Of a stretch of 64,000 nt of DNA, positions 1 to 47,006 are shown one piece after another (position 1 is the first letter of the stretch; every line of letters begins with the position of its first letter). Made by a program: the position numbers and the translations under genes. Source of the DNA: Zeus faber (lineage: Eukaryota; Chordata; Actinopteri; Zeiformes; Zeidae); NCBI GenBank assembly GCA_960531495.1, contig OY482855.1, forward strand, positions 8,868,497 through 8,932,496. The letters are read 5' to 3'. The notes under the pieces were generated by a model. The model saw only the letters and a list, made by a program, of their open reading frames with translations, made no database searches and was not told where the DNA came from.

Positions 1-508
1 GTTCGTAGTCACAGCGGACGCCCTGGGACCTTTTAAAAGGGGAACCTACTGAACAGTCTGTCCTCTTCTTGAAATGTGCAAAACTTACTTTAAATAATTG
101 CATTAAATCTCCGCCATTACTTGCGACCAGCTGAATCTATATCCGTCTGCACTACCCAACGTCAAGGAAACTCATGACAAAGTTTTGAGAACAGTGAGCC
201 CCGATATCCCTGATACAGAGAGAGACTCAAAGGCGTTTTGCTCTTTCTGAGAACAAACCGGAAAGATGTACTTTCCAAAATCCTAAAGTTTTTTCTTCGA
301 GTGAATGTGGGGCCTTTGGGACGTTTGCCCCCAAAATATCTAGAAAGGCATTTCTCTATTCATAAACGGCAATCATGCCAGTAGTGTCCCTTGTAGAGTG
401 ATCTGGCCAATCATTTCAAACCGGGTTATTCCAGCTGAACCAACCTTCCCTTTCTTTCTTTGATAGTTCCAAGGGGAGAAGAGCTCTCAGTTATTTCTCG
501 GGACCCAC

Positions 509-36255
<35,747 letters not shown>

Positions 36256-37345
36256 GGTTGTGATCGCAGAGTAGCCGTTGCTTTGTCATGTGCTTTTATG
36301 GCGCAAACGTCAGAATCCGTAGGAGTCCATTTCAGCTGGTTCCAGGTACACAGTTAGCAAGTCACAAGGCGACCAGGCGATGTCAGTGCTGGTGCGTTCC
36401 GGTGAAGTTGGACCTCGGAAAATTCCGTTCCGCTACTTGGAGAAGTAAAGGGGAACGGCCATTTAAGTCTGAATTCCAGAGAATTCCAGGTCTCACGTCT
36501 GAGTTTGCCGACATAACAAACCTGGCGCCACGATAGCACGGGCGGTACATGCCGTTAACGCTGAACTATGTTCCTTTTGCGCGTGTTTTTTTTTTTTTAA
36601 TTGGAAAACACGTCTGACTAAGATATAAAATGTTCTGTGGTTTTCGTCTAAACATGTGTTTTGTAGCTTGTACAATTCGCTGGCTGGCACAGCTTGCCAA
36701 ACAAAGACGCGTTCACTGCGGGACTCCACGTTTCCTCCCGAAAAGAGTCAATAGGATGGCCGCTTTCCAAGTGTCAGCGGAACGCAGCACTGCAGCCCGT
36801 TCAACGCGATAACAGGTGACGAACCCTTTGATACTACAAGTCCCAGCGGCCCCGTCGGCGTCGACGTCAAAAAGGGGCGACTTGTTTTCCGTGGGCAGCG
36901 CTAGATTGACTGACGCCTCGACTGACCAATCGAAACGTGCGATTGTGAGCGGCGAGCCAATCGGCGCTCGCTTGGCTTTGCGTCGCGGACTGTGTTTTCA
37001 TGCAGTTTGAGAAAATGTTGGCACAGTAAATATTTAACAGCAGAAGCAAAATATGTTTTTTTAACTAGAGCCACTCGTTTGCGGGGGGTCGCGCCGCGAA
37101 TTTTACACACCGAGCCACTCAAAACACGCCGTGCGTCGACGTGGTCGCGGTCGGTCTTTCACGCCACCCGCACTGTTTTGTATCTTTTTGAGAGCTGGCA
37201 CGTTGCTTTGAGTCCCGCAACCCGGAGAAGGCGTCAAGCTAGCGCCGATTTCTAGTGATGGCCGCCGGCTGCTTGCTTCCACTGGATGTGTCGTCTGGTT
37301 CCCCTGGATCTCAGAGATAAAAGTGTGTTATTTTTCATGTATTTT

Positions 37346-37346
37346 A

Positions 37347-37380
<34 letters not shown>

Positions 37381-37382
37381 AG
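37346..37382 (+). promoter_or_regulatory. dexi 3' splice site built on a TTA microsatellite
   Basis: About eleven TTA units run directly into the sequence ttacag, so the array acts as the pyrimidine-poor tract of the acceptor. The exon would start at 37383 with ctgtcccctag. This exon also contains a CT array and a CA array (37517-37601) in the 5' UTR. Confidence 0.6.
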
Positions 37383-37501
37383 CTGTCCCCTAGAGGAAGA
37401 ACTTGTAGACGAAGGGGACTGCCCTTGAATCCCTGTGGTCAAGCCCCGAAATGGACACCTGAACCCCCCTCCTTCCCCGCGGTGTATTTCCAGACTATTA
37501 A

Positions 37502-37912
<411 letters not shown>

Positions 37913-38056
37913 CGCTGGCATGGGGGTTCAAAACAAAGATGAGGAGAGAGACTTGAAACTAGAGGGTGACGTCTTTGTCAAAGGGTAAGAGTGGGAAAGA
38001 AACTCATTTTAAAGTGGTAATCCGTGAGGTTATTTTGTAAAAAAATATTAATATTC

Positions 38057-38101
<45 letters not shown>

Positions 38102-38227
38102 GAATGTATAATATCCTCATCATATCCCATGCTTATTTAGTGGACACTTTTTCAGAAACCGCCTTTCAATGCATTTCCAATTTGGTGGCGGGGTCCACCT
38201 CTCCCGGCGGAATGCACTGACCGGGGG

Positions 38228-38403
38228 CGCCCCTGTTAGCTCACCAGGTAGCATGTACCATATACAAGGCTTAGTTCTTATGGCAGCTGCCCGGGCTCGA
38301 TTCCGGCACGTGGCCATTTGCTGCATGTCATCCCTTTTCTTCCCACACTATCACTGTCTAATAAAGCATGAAAAATGCCCCCCCCCCCCCCCCCAAAAAA
38401 AAA
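38228..38403 (+). mobile_element. tRNA-derived SINE of another family, downstream of dexi
   Basis: The head resembles a tRNA (gttagctcaccaggtagc, then gggctcgattccggc). The body has tttgctgcatgtcatccc and ctgtctaataaagcatg, ending in a C run and A run. It supplies the first AATAAA after the dexi stop. Confidence 0.8.
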
Positions 38404-39977
38404 GAATGCACTGACCGGGCACATGCGAGACGTAAAAGGCAGATGATAGTGATCAGAAGCAGTTTATTCCGCCAGGGACATTTACGTATACTAGGTTGTT
38501 ATTTATACTACTTGTAGGTTGTAGGTTATACTACTTTTAAGATTGTGAGCTTTGGTGCGTTTCACTATAGACGATTAGTATTATAAAAAAAAAAAAATAG
38601 AGACTATAAATAATGATAAAATAAAACAGAATAAAAGGGGAAGTAAAAATAAATAAATTACAATTGTAAAATATATACAAATATCCCAAAAATACAAAAC
38701 AGAATAAAAAGGGAAGTAAAAATGTACAGAATATTCATAATGCAATACTATGTACATTATGAGGCACACAGTGATGGATGATCATTCACAAACGTCTTAA
38801 TGGGTGTTAAAAATATATCACTAAAGATGACTCTGAATGGAATTCTGGGACTTGTAGCGTAATCCACCCAACACAGAGGATCTTATGGATTGCCACTTTA
38901 ACACGTCCACCTTTTCGCCGTTGAGTTCTATGTGTTTGTTCCCCCCCCCCACTTACAGTACGTTATTTGGTAGAGAAGCTCAATTTAGTCAGTTGTGTTG
39001 CTAGACATACTGCAAATTGTGGCAATAATGATAAAATGGCGTAACACCTTTATAACAGCTCCCATTTTGTCTACAGGTTGTCTCACCTCAAAATAAGGCC
39101 TGAAGAATAACTAGAACTGCTGGACTATTGGCCAAGAGACTATTGTGTGTTTAGTAGTATCAACTGGCTGTTAAGCAGAATGGCTAAAAACCAAGAAGAT
39201 GGAAACAACGCAAATTTGGCCACAATTAAAGGCAAATTCTTTTCCCACGCGGATGGGGAAATTCAGCCTGATCTGCAATACGACAGTGAGTCCACACTCA
39301 CCCCCGCTTGGACTGATTACTTCAACAAAGGATCTATGATGTGATCACTTTGGGATTTAATGCCAGTTCCGTTCAAGTATCATGAGGTCTGCAGTTGGAA
39401 TGGACTTCAAAATGTGCCAATTCAATCAGACATTAGAGGTACTGGAAAATGCCAGAACGCAGCGGTCACGGATCCCTGATCCCTTATAGACTGTTTAATC
39501 ATGTTTAATGATGCTTTTCCCCCCCAAACGTGAGCTGACGAGCCAAGTTTTTGGATTGACCGCCGTGCAGGTCCGCTTGTTATTGAAAGGTGAATGGACG
39601 CGTTCACAGGAGCCCTTTTTTTTCAAAAAGCAGGCTTTATTTGGGGGCTCTACCTGGTCTGACCCCCAATGCCAGCTACCCCAAAGCAAGTTTGACGTAA
39701 GGCAGATGTTAGTAATATTTTCTTTGATATGCCTTTTTGCCCTGCCATAGCACCTAATACGGTGGAACTGCGTCCAAAGGCGGTTTTTTTTTTGTTGTTT
39801 TTTTACTAATTAACACTTAGTGATACGTTGTCACAGTATCGGTCAGAAACATTCGCAACACATTGGAAACGCTAGCCATTACAACTTAAGACAAGTGTCA
39901 AACTTATTCATGTTTCTTGCAGAGATCTCAACCTTGACAGCGTTTGACACATGACAGGTTTATTTAATCATTTATAT

Positions 39978-40457
39978 TTAAAGGTTCAGTGTGTAGAATT
40001 TAGTGGCATCTAGCAGCGACATTGCAGATTGCAACAAACTGATCATCCTCACCTCCCCTCACCGCTCCCTTTCCAATGACGTGGGAAAAGCCAGGGTGGC
40101 TACAAGCTAACATTAGCGAAGTAATGCTACAAAGCTATTTTATTGTAGGAGTTTAGTCTGATAGCGTTAGCAGGATACATATTTAATTATCTGTTTGCAG
40201 AGTCAAGGACCAGATAGACCACCTGGTAACATTAGAGAAAGAGGAAGAGCCAGTGTTTGGTTTGTCCATTCTGGGCTACTGTAGAAACATGGTGGTGCAA
40301 CATGGCGGCCTCCTTGAAGCGTACCCGCTCACTATGTACTTAAAAACAGCTCGATTCCTATCTTCATGGGATTATACACTAATGAAAACGTACTTATGGA
40401 TATTATATTCCATTGCTGCCAAGTCTGTTCCGTAGATTCTGCACACTGCACCTTTAA
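39978..40457. mobile_element. 480-bp MITE flanked by TTAA, piggyBac-like
   Basis: TTAA flanks both ends (39978-39981 and 40454-40457). The inverted ends are AGGTTCAGTGTGTAGAATT and, reversed, AGGTGCAGTGTGCAGAATC. The TTAA duplication is typical of piggyBac-superfamily elements. There is no transposase. Confidence 0.78.
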
Positions 40458-42114
40458 TTCTGATTGGAGGTCATCCTTTTCTCTCGCTCCATCTCTTGGT
40501 TCACACGACTTTGCATTTCTTCGAATTTTGAATTGCTAAACCGTTTCATTTTTTAAAGGGTGCATATCTGCATTCAAGCAGCAGGGAAATAAACACGGGT
40601 CCCATAGCGGGTGGAATTTCTCCACCTAGATTGACTCAGTGCCGTGTACGCGTTATTTAATCGAATATTTTGAGACGTAACACTTACACGCAAGACAAAC
40701 GACAGAAGACGGGTAAACTATTAAAACCCTGTCTCTGTATGTCAGTCTACAGTCTGATTTGAATGATTTTCTTCGTCTCTTTTCAGATTGGAGGATATGA
40801 TTATTTACAGTTGTTTACACTTTTCTTGCATGTTCCCTCGACTCTCCTCCCATAAACTTAGAATTTCATTCAAAGCATCTTGGCGTCCATCAAATATGTC
40901 CCATATGGCAAAGGAGCGCTGAAGCTTGACTAAAGCTCCGTGAGAGGCTGATTGAAAGCAGAGATTTTAAGTGTTTAATCACTTAGATAATAACACGTAA
41001 TACTGCAATGTTCACCGTGTAGAAGAATGTGACAAAGCTGGTTTATTTTGTACAACAATTTGTAGCGCTGTTGTGTCGTCCAGATGCATCAACGCAGATC
41101 CACGCGAATGTACTCTCGTCTTTCGATGTCTGTTGCAACAGAAGGAAAGTGTCATGTCCAAGTATGTCTGTACAGCGAGTTTTTATGGAGGGAGATCCCT
41201 TGAACGCTTCCAAAATGAATGAAAAGCAATCAAAATGTTTTATATGATTGTCGGACCCAGGCCTGAAGGGGCGTCTAGGCTTGGATTCACCACCACCATT
41301 GTCGCCATCGTCACAGGAGATATTGCACCAGCGTCTTCCGCTCAACAACCTCTTGCAGGAATGCACATTGTGAATAATAAAAGTATATGGATCTTAGCGA
41401 TCACACTTTCTCGTTTTCAGATCTGATCTTGATAAATGGGCGAGTGCCAATAAGATGTGTCTGACTTACTGGAAGAGCTGTTAGCTGGATATTTTAAACC
41501 ACTTAAAAAACATTGCACACTGGCCTGGAGGGGAGGGGGGGAAATTATTTGTCTAATCAAGTCAACAAAAATCCCTTTTTAGGATATTAAAGGGGACCCA
41601 TCATCTAACTAATCTGCTTCTCTGTCAGCCAGTGACAAGGACTGTGTTGTGGGGTTCACAAAGCTGGAAATTATCAGTCTAAAACCAATGCAAATAAAGT
41701 AACGACTCGCTGTTGGAAAATATCATGGCCAGTTGATAGTTCACAAAGCTTTAATAAGCAGATCTGTTATTTAAAAAATGGAAATAAAATAAATATCGTT
41801 TGAAAAATGAGCACACAGTTAAGATGACAGGATATTCCTGAGCTGATGTCAAGTTTACCGTTTAAGAGGCACACTCACACACAAGTTGCTTAATTATTTG
41901 ATCACTTATTCAATTATACAATTGATTTCGTTTTTCATCATTTTCCATCCTTCTTGACACACCTGTGCGAATCATATATGACATGCACGGATTCAGCAAC
42001 GGCAAGAAGCTAGAACGCAAGTGAGCGAGACCGTGTGGTTCTGTCGCTGCACGCCACGAAACCAGGAGGGAGATTTCGTGGGCGGGGCTTGTTTGATAGT
42101 GAACCAATAGTGTG

Positions 42115-42395
42115 ATGCTGCGTTCCGCTAAAGTCGGATAATTCCGACTCCGTACCCACCACTTCCGATCTAAACGGAATTGCCTCTGAACGTCCGCAAT
42201 AAATGTCTTTTGTTTTTGTTTGTTTGTTTGTTTGTTTGCGAATGTGACATCATATCCATTGAAAACTCCGGCGCCAGCGACCTGCTCCGAAGTTCCAACT
42301 TCGAATTCCGACTTAAATGGTCGCGCCAATTATCCATGTAGGAGGTCGAGGTTTTTTTTTCCCCCCCGAGTTCCCATGTGAAAGGAACGCAGCAT
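42115..42395. mobile_element. MITE just upstream of the rpusd1 promoter
   Basis: Inverted ends ATGCTGCGTTCC and GGAACGCAGCAT are 281 bp apart. The interior has several TTCCGAC-type motifs and a TTTG array. A related half-element with GTGCGTTCC and similar inner motifs appears at 36383-36540 near the clec16a/dexi promoter. Confidence 0.65.
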
Positions 42396-42399
42396 TATG

Positions 42400-42706
42400 C
42401 GTCTTCCGGTGAAAACACGCGGCGGACGCACCTCGGCCGCTGCTCGTGTTTACGTCCGTCCGCCTCCGTGTCATTGGAGATGCGTCATCTGAGGTGAGCG
42501 GTGAGTACTAGATGTCGCACTTCTGCGATTCTTATAACGCTGTTCGTGTCGTGTCGTGTCGTGTTTCAAACATTGAAACACGGAGGCGAAGTCCTCCTTT
42601 ACTCTAGCCACCATCGCTGGATGTTACTGGCATTGTAAATGGGTTATGTCTCTATCTATCTATCTATCTATCTATCTATCATTCTGTCTGTCTATCTATC
42701 ATTCTG

Positions 42707-42748
<42 letters not shown>

Positions 42749-42774
42749 ATTCTGTCTGTCTATCTATCATTCTG

Positions 42775-42840
<66 letters not shown>

Positions 42841-42866
42841 ATTCTGTCTGTCTATCTATCATTCTG

Positions 42867-42912
<46 letters not shown>

Positions 42913-42938
42913 ATTCTGTCTGTCTATCTATCATTCTG

Positions 42939-42988
<50 letters not shown>

Positions 42989-43320
42989 ATTCTGTCTGTC
43001 TATCTATCATTCTGTCTATCTATCTATCTATCTATCTATCATTCTGTCTGTCTATCTATCATTCTGTCTATCTATCTATCTATCAACCGGTATATACCAC
43101 TATCTATCTGTCCCTATATCTATCTGTCAACCGGTATATCCCTCAGTCTGTCTGTCTGCCTGCCTGCCTGTCTCTATATCTCTATCAACAGGTATATACC
43201 TCCATCTGTCTAGCTATCTCACATGCATACAGGGGGAGATGTCAAGCTAGCCAGCCCCCCCCCCCCCCCCCCCAGCCCCCCAAGACTTCATGTGCGGTGT
43301 CCCTCCCTCCACCGGTGAAG
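42400..43320 (+). promoter_or_regulatory. rpusd1 promoter, putative 5' UTR exon and leader intron
   Basis: CpG-rich sequence at 42410-42490 ends with gag|gtgagc, a strong candidate 5' splice site near 42491. The TATC array follows, and a candidate acceptor (atacag, AG at 43231-43232) comes 88 bp before the ATG. This suggests the array lies in a leader intron and that a second exon starts at 43233, containing a C19 run (43255-43273). This is inferred only from splice-like motifs. Confidence 0.45.
42648..43084 (+). repeat. TATC array with six embedded cattctgtctg pairs
   Basis: This is a 437-bp tetranucleotide array (TATC/CTAT). Blocks of pure repeat are separated by the same spacer, cattctgtctgtctatctat followed by cattctgtc, occurring six times (near 42679, 42747, 42840, 42911, 42987, 43040). 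Translated frames stay open as SIYL repeats; this is not a gene. It probably lies in the rpusd1 leader intron. Confidence 0.93.
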
Positions 43321-45885
43321 ATGTCCACGACCACGGAGCCCGCCAGCGTGGAGAACCTGCGGGTCCTATACCAAAGCGATGACTTCATTGTGGTGGACAA
43401 GCACTGGGACATCCGCATAGACAGCAAGATGTGGTACGAGAAGCAGACGGTGCAGGCCCAGCTCAGACACCGCTTCCCCCAGCTGGCGGACCCCGGCACC
43501 TACTATGGCTTCAGGTTGGAGGAATTAAGATGTGGAGTCAGTGTAATGGCCTAATGCAGCACACATTCAAATGCTGTGTTGGTCAAAGTGCAAAGATGCG
43601 ATGACTTACAAGCTTTTGTACTTTGGTATATGGCACCACATTTAAATATTTTTTTTAATGTATTGTAGGATTGAATACTTGAGATCTAAATTGTAGTTTT
43701 TGTTTTGTAGCCAGAGAGGAACACAATGAAGAGAAGAGATTGATATTATTAGATTTGATATTATTAACCTTTTTTTTTAGATATATAGAATTCATTAAGA
43801 TTATTTTGTCATATGCAATTCTCAAAATGAATGACGAAAAGATATACATTTTCTTTAAAATAACCATACATTCCACACTACATGAGGTCAGAAACATTAA
43901 ACTGAGTTGTATTTGGGAAAATGTGATATTGAGTTCAATATTAAGTTTTAAATGAGTAGTTCAAGGTGTTCTTTATCATCGGAATTTAGGCAGAAATATA
44001 AGCAGATATTGTGTAATATTCAGTCCTTGGCGCCTCCCCGCCTCCCCACAGGTTTTGTCACCAGTTGGACTTCTCCACCAGTGGTGCGCTGTGTGTGGCC
44101 CTCAACAAGGCCGCTGCAGGGCGGGCGTACCGCTGCTTCAAGGAGCGCACCGTCACCAAGGCCTACCTCGCTCTGGTACACCCACAAATTAGATGGAGAC
44201 ACACCCACTGACTCACTTCTGCATGATTGAAATAGTGTATCCTAGAGAAATAGAATGACTATGATTTGAACCTGTGCTGTTGTTTAACAGCTGCGCGGCT
44301 GGGTGGAGGAGGAAACCATGTCCCTGGACTTCTCCATCGGCAAGAACTCTACAGAGGGCAAGACGCATATGATGTGTATCGAGGGAGCAGAAGGTACGGA
44401 GCAATTCATCAAATGCGTCAGAATTTGTCTAAAGTCATACACTCTGCTGCTGCACAGAGCTGAGCGGCAGAGCCCTGAAGCCCTGCCCCGCCGAGGGGCT
44501 CGCTGTCCTCTGGTTTATTCAACGTTAAATAATATTACACGTGTTGTACGTCCAAATTGCACTAAATTCAACACCGCACGTCCTTTGGTTCCCAGCAATA
44601 CACCAGCCAAGAGTGAAGTAGATCGATGAACGTTTGTCGAGATAATCGAAGGACCTACAGACGGACAGACAGAGATTTCTTCCTTTATTAGTTAGAAGAA
44701 CACTAGTGGCGTGCCGTTCAAAACATGCATCTGTATGAGGGCACTTAGTTCATATTGACATGAACTGTATTTGGACTTTTCCGCCCTACACTCTCTGTTG
44801 CTACGCCAGGCTGTGAGAACCCAAAGCCCTGCCAGACGGAGCTGACGGTGCTGGAGTATGGGACGTACGACGGCTCCCCCGTCACCAAGGCACTTCTGCA
44901 GCCGCTCACCGGTAACTGGGACCCTTCTGAGCGTTTCTTTTGTGTCCTATGAAAAGAAAGAGTTTTAAACAGGATTCTTACCAGATGCTTGAGGTGCTTG
45001 AATTTTGTCTGGAAGGTACTGGAATCCCTCGAAAATAATCCCTTTTGTGCTAAAGTGCTTGAAAAGTTATTGAATCACGATCATTGAAAACCTGTGATAT
45101 TCCCCCAGGTTGTTTTTATTTAAATTGTAACGTAATACAATTTTTCAAGAATCACTTTTTCACTTATAACAGTAAATGGAAATTAGATTTATAATAGTTA
45201 TACGAATATAAGTAATAGACAATGAGGTTAAGATTTTATTATATTTAAATTAATAAAGATCACATTGAAAGTTGATTATATTTGTTTTGCGTCCTTAAAT
45301 GTCCTTGAAAATGAAAAAATTATTACAGTACTTGAAAGTCCTTGAATTTCATTTTTTTAATACCAGAATGAACCCTGTTTAAAAGAGTTTACTACCACAA
45401 CTATCTACAATCTCACTTATCATTTCACCTGCCTCCCCCCGTCGCCAGGCCGGACTCACCAGCTCCGGGTCCACTGCAGTGCGGTGGGCCACCCCATCGT
45501 GGGGGACTTCACCTACAGCCTGGGCGCGGACGATGCCCCCTACCGCATGATGCTGCACGCACACCTCCTCCGCCTCCCCCTGGAGCCCCAGCGCCTGCTG
45601 GTGTCGGCCGGAGACCCCTTTGTGCCCGCCGTCGACCGCAAGTGGCTCCCGCAACGCTTACTGCGGACACCGGGTGGTGCCGTGGCGGCCCTCCTGAAGC
45701 ACAGGGAGGAAGAAGACGAGAGAAAGGGCAGGGAGGAGGAAGAGGAGGAGGAGGAGGAGAGAAAGAGAGAAGAGAGGAAGAAGTGGCCAAGGGGGAGAGG
45801 TGCGGGACAGGCCTGTGGTGGGGAGGAGAGTGAGGAACAGGGGAGGAGATGTCAGGAGTGGCTGAGCGAGTGGGCTGGAGACTGA
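43321..45885 (+). CDS. rpusd1: RPUSD1, RluA-family pseudouridine synthase domain protein
   Basis: Five coding exons: 43321-43514, 44052-44175, 44291-44393, 44810-44911, 45449-45885; 960 nt with stop, 319 residues (human about 312). Motifs: ENLRVLYQSDDFIVVDKHWD at the start, the catalytic segment HQLDFSTSG with Asp71, and RTHQLRVHCSAVGHPIVGDF from residue 176. RluA enzymes isomerise uridine to pseudouridine in RNA. The classical RLD motif reads QLD here, as in human RPUSD1, so activity cannot be assumed. Residues about 255-300 are a Glu/Arg-rich low-complexity tail before the conserved end CQEWLSEW. The exon 1 donor AG|gttgga is weak. Upstream sequence is open in frame through a microsatellite, but homology begins only near this Met. 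Confidence 0.95.
44500..44690 (+). repeat. dispersed repeat with tttattcaacgtt, copy in rpusd1 intron 3
   Basis: Shares tttattcaacgtt, the gtccaaat-caccaaatt region, gtagat-gatgaacg-ttgt and gagataatc with 59580-59740, same orientation. Typical of a dispersed fish repeat. No coding sequence. Confidence 0.7.
44966..45381. mobile_element. 416-bp hAT-like MITE in rpusd1 intron 4
   Basis: The termini TAAACAGG and CCTGTTTA are perfect inverted repeats with further inverted similarity inside. AAAGAGTTT occurs on both sides (44957-44965, 45382-45390), fitting an 8-9 bp duplication. A degenerate reverse-oriented relative lies at about 6808-7215 in clec16a intron 14. Confidence 0.75.
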
Positions 45886-46239
45886 CTGTGCTGCGTGGGT
45901 GTTTTTGTTATGTATTTTAATTTTGCCAAGTGTTTTATTTAATTATATCTGTGTTTGTTTGACACTGCATCATCAAGACGCTGCTACATGTAGATCAGTG
46001 GAATGAGATGGAAGGATGGGTTAAGAATTGAATACATTTTCTGTCAATGCTGATATGTCTCCGTTTTAAAAATATTTCCACATCCGTGTTGTTTGTTGTG
46101 ATCTAACTGGAGAGCATGTTTATTGAGCGTATCATGCATTGGATACTGTATACGGCATTATGCATGTACAGTATGGATCCGATTGCCATGAGGATTTCAA
46201 TGGAGTCATCAACTGGGCATCACATCACATAGAGTAACA

Positions 46240-46560
46240 AAGTCAGGTCAAGTCACACTTTATTTATAAAGCGCATTTCAGACCAGGGCAACACGATGCG
46301 CTTTCCAAAGAAATACAATCATAAATAAATAGAATAAAATAAGAACATAGTTGTCAGCTGGTCAATTCAAAAAGAATGAAACAACAGTAACAACACAAGC
46401 AACTACAGCAGCAGCAGCAACAACAGCACACACACACACGCAGAAGTCAGTCATAGACCTTAGTGAACAGCAAGGTTTTTAACCTGCTTTTAAAAGTGTT
46501 GAGTGTGGGGGCCTCTCTCAGGTGCCTCGGCAGGGTTTTCCATTGACTTGGGGCATGGAT
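46240..46560. repeat. dispersed repeat downstream of rpusd1
   Basis: Contains cactttatttataaagcgca and a CAG/CAA-rich middle, typical of a common fish interspersed repeat as I recall it. No internal homologue was seen in this window, so this rests on recognition only. Confidence 0.5.
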
Positions 46561-46689
46561 ACAGGAGGCAGCCTCCCCTGCTTTTTAGAGTACGAGGGAT
46601 AGCTAAAAGACAACAACAGTTAAGAGTTGAAGTATAAAAATAAGTCCAGTTTATATATAAATGTACAATGTGAAAATAAGAAAATCAAA

Positions 46690-47006
46690 GAACCAAAAGG
46701 AAAGACTAGGGGTTTACGCCGGTCGAATCCACCTCAACTGAATCCAGTTTCGAGCTCGAAACGGGAGAAAAGCGAAACAAACGCCAAACGAGAATACTGC
46801 GTTATCCAATCAGGTGGTCGTACTCGAATGAAACGCTCTCTAATTGGTCCAAATCTGAACCCGGAAGTAAAATCACAAGCCCGACAGAATCGAACCGCTC
46901 GCTGCTGGCGGTTGAGAAACGCACACAGCTTGTTGGTGGAAGAGAATAGTTTTACTGCACATTTTTTTTTAAAGAGAGTAAAGAAACGTTTTTGAAAAAA
47001 ACAAAC
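46690..47006 (+). promoter_or_regulatory. slc25a17 promoter with paired CCAAT boxes
   Basis: CCAAT at 46806-46810 and its reverse ATTGG at 46843-46847 lie about 160-200 bp before the ATG in a CpG-containing stretch (46720-46930). No TATA box is obvious at the expected distance. The region begins right after a dispersed repeat (46240-46560). Confidence 0.55.

Larger units (their letters stand above)
37913..42400. other. intergenic region between dexi and rpusd1
   Basis: Holds an (AT)n tract (38060-38098), a SINE (38228-38403), a TTAA-flanked MITE (39978-40457) and a MITE (42115-42395). A 65-codon frame at 39147-39344 has no recognisable homology or splice context. The remaining sequence is AT-rich and I see no gene. 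Confidence 0.7.

Noticed and set aside
39147-39344. 65-codon frame (MAKNQEDG...) downstream of dexi
   Set aside because: No known family, no splice or promoter evidence; kept only as a note in the intergenic entry.
42639-43250. Long open frames of SIYL repeats
   Set aside because: They are a translation of the TATC microsatellite, equally open in other frames; no homology or composition of a real protein.
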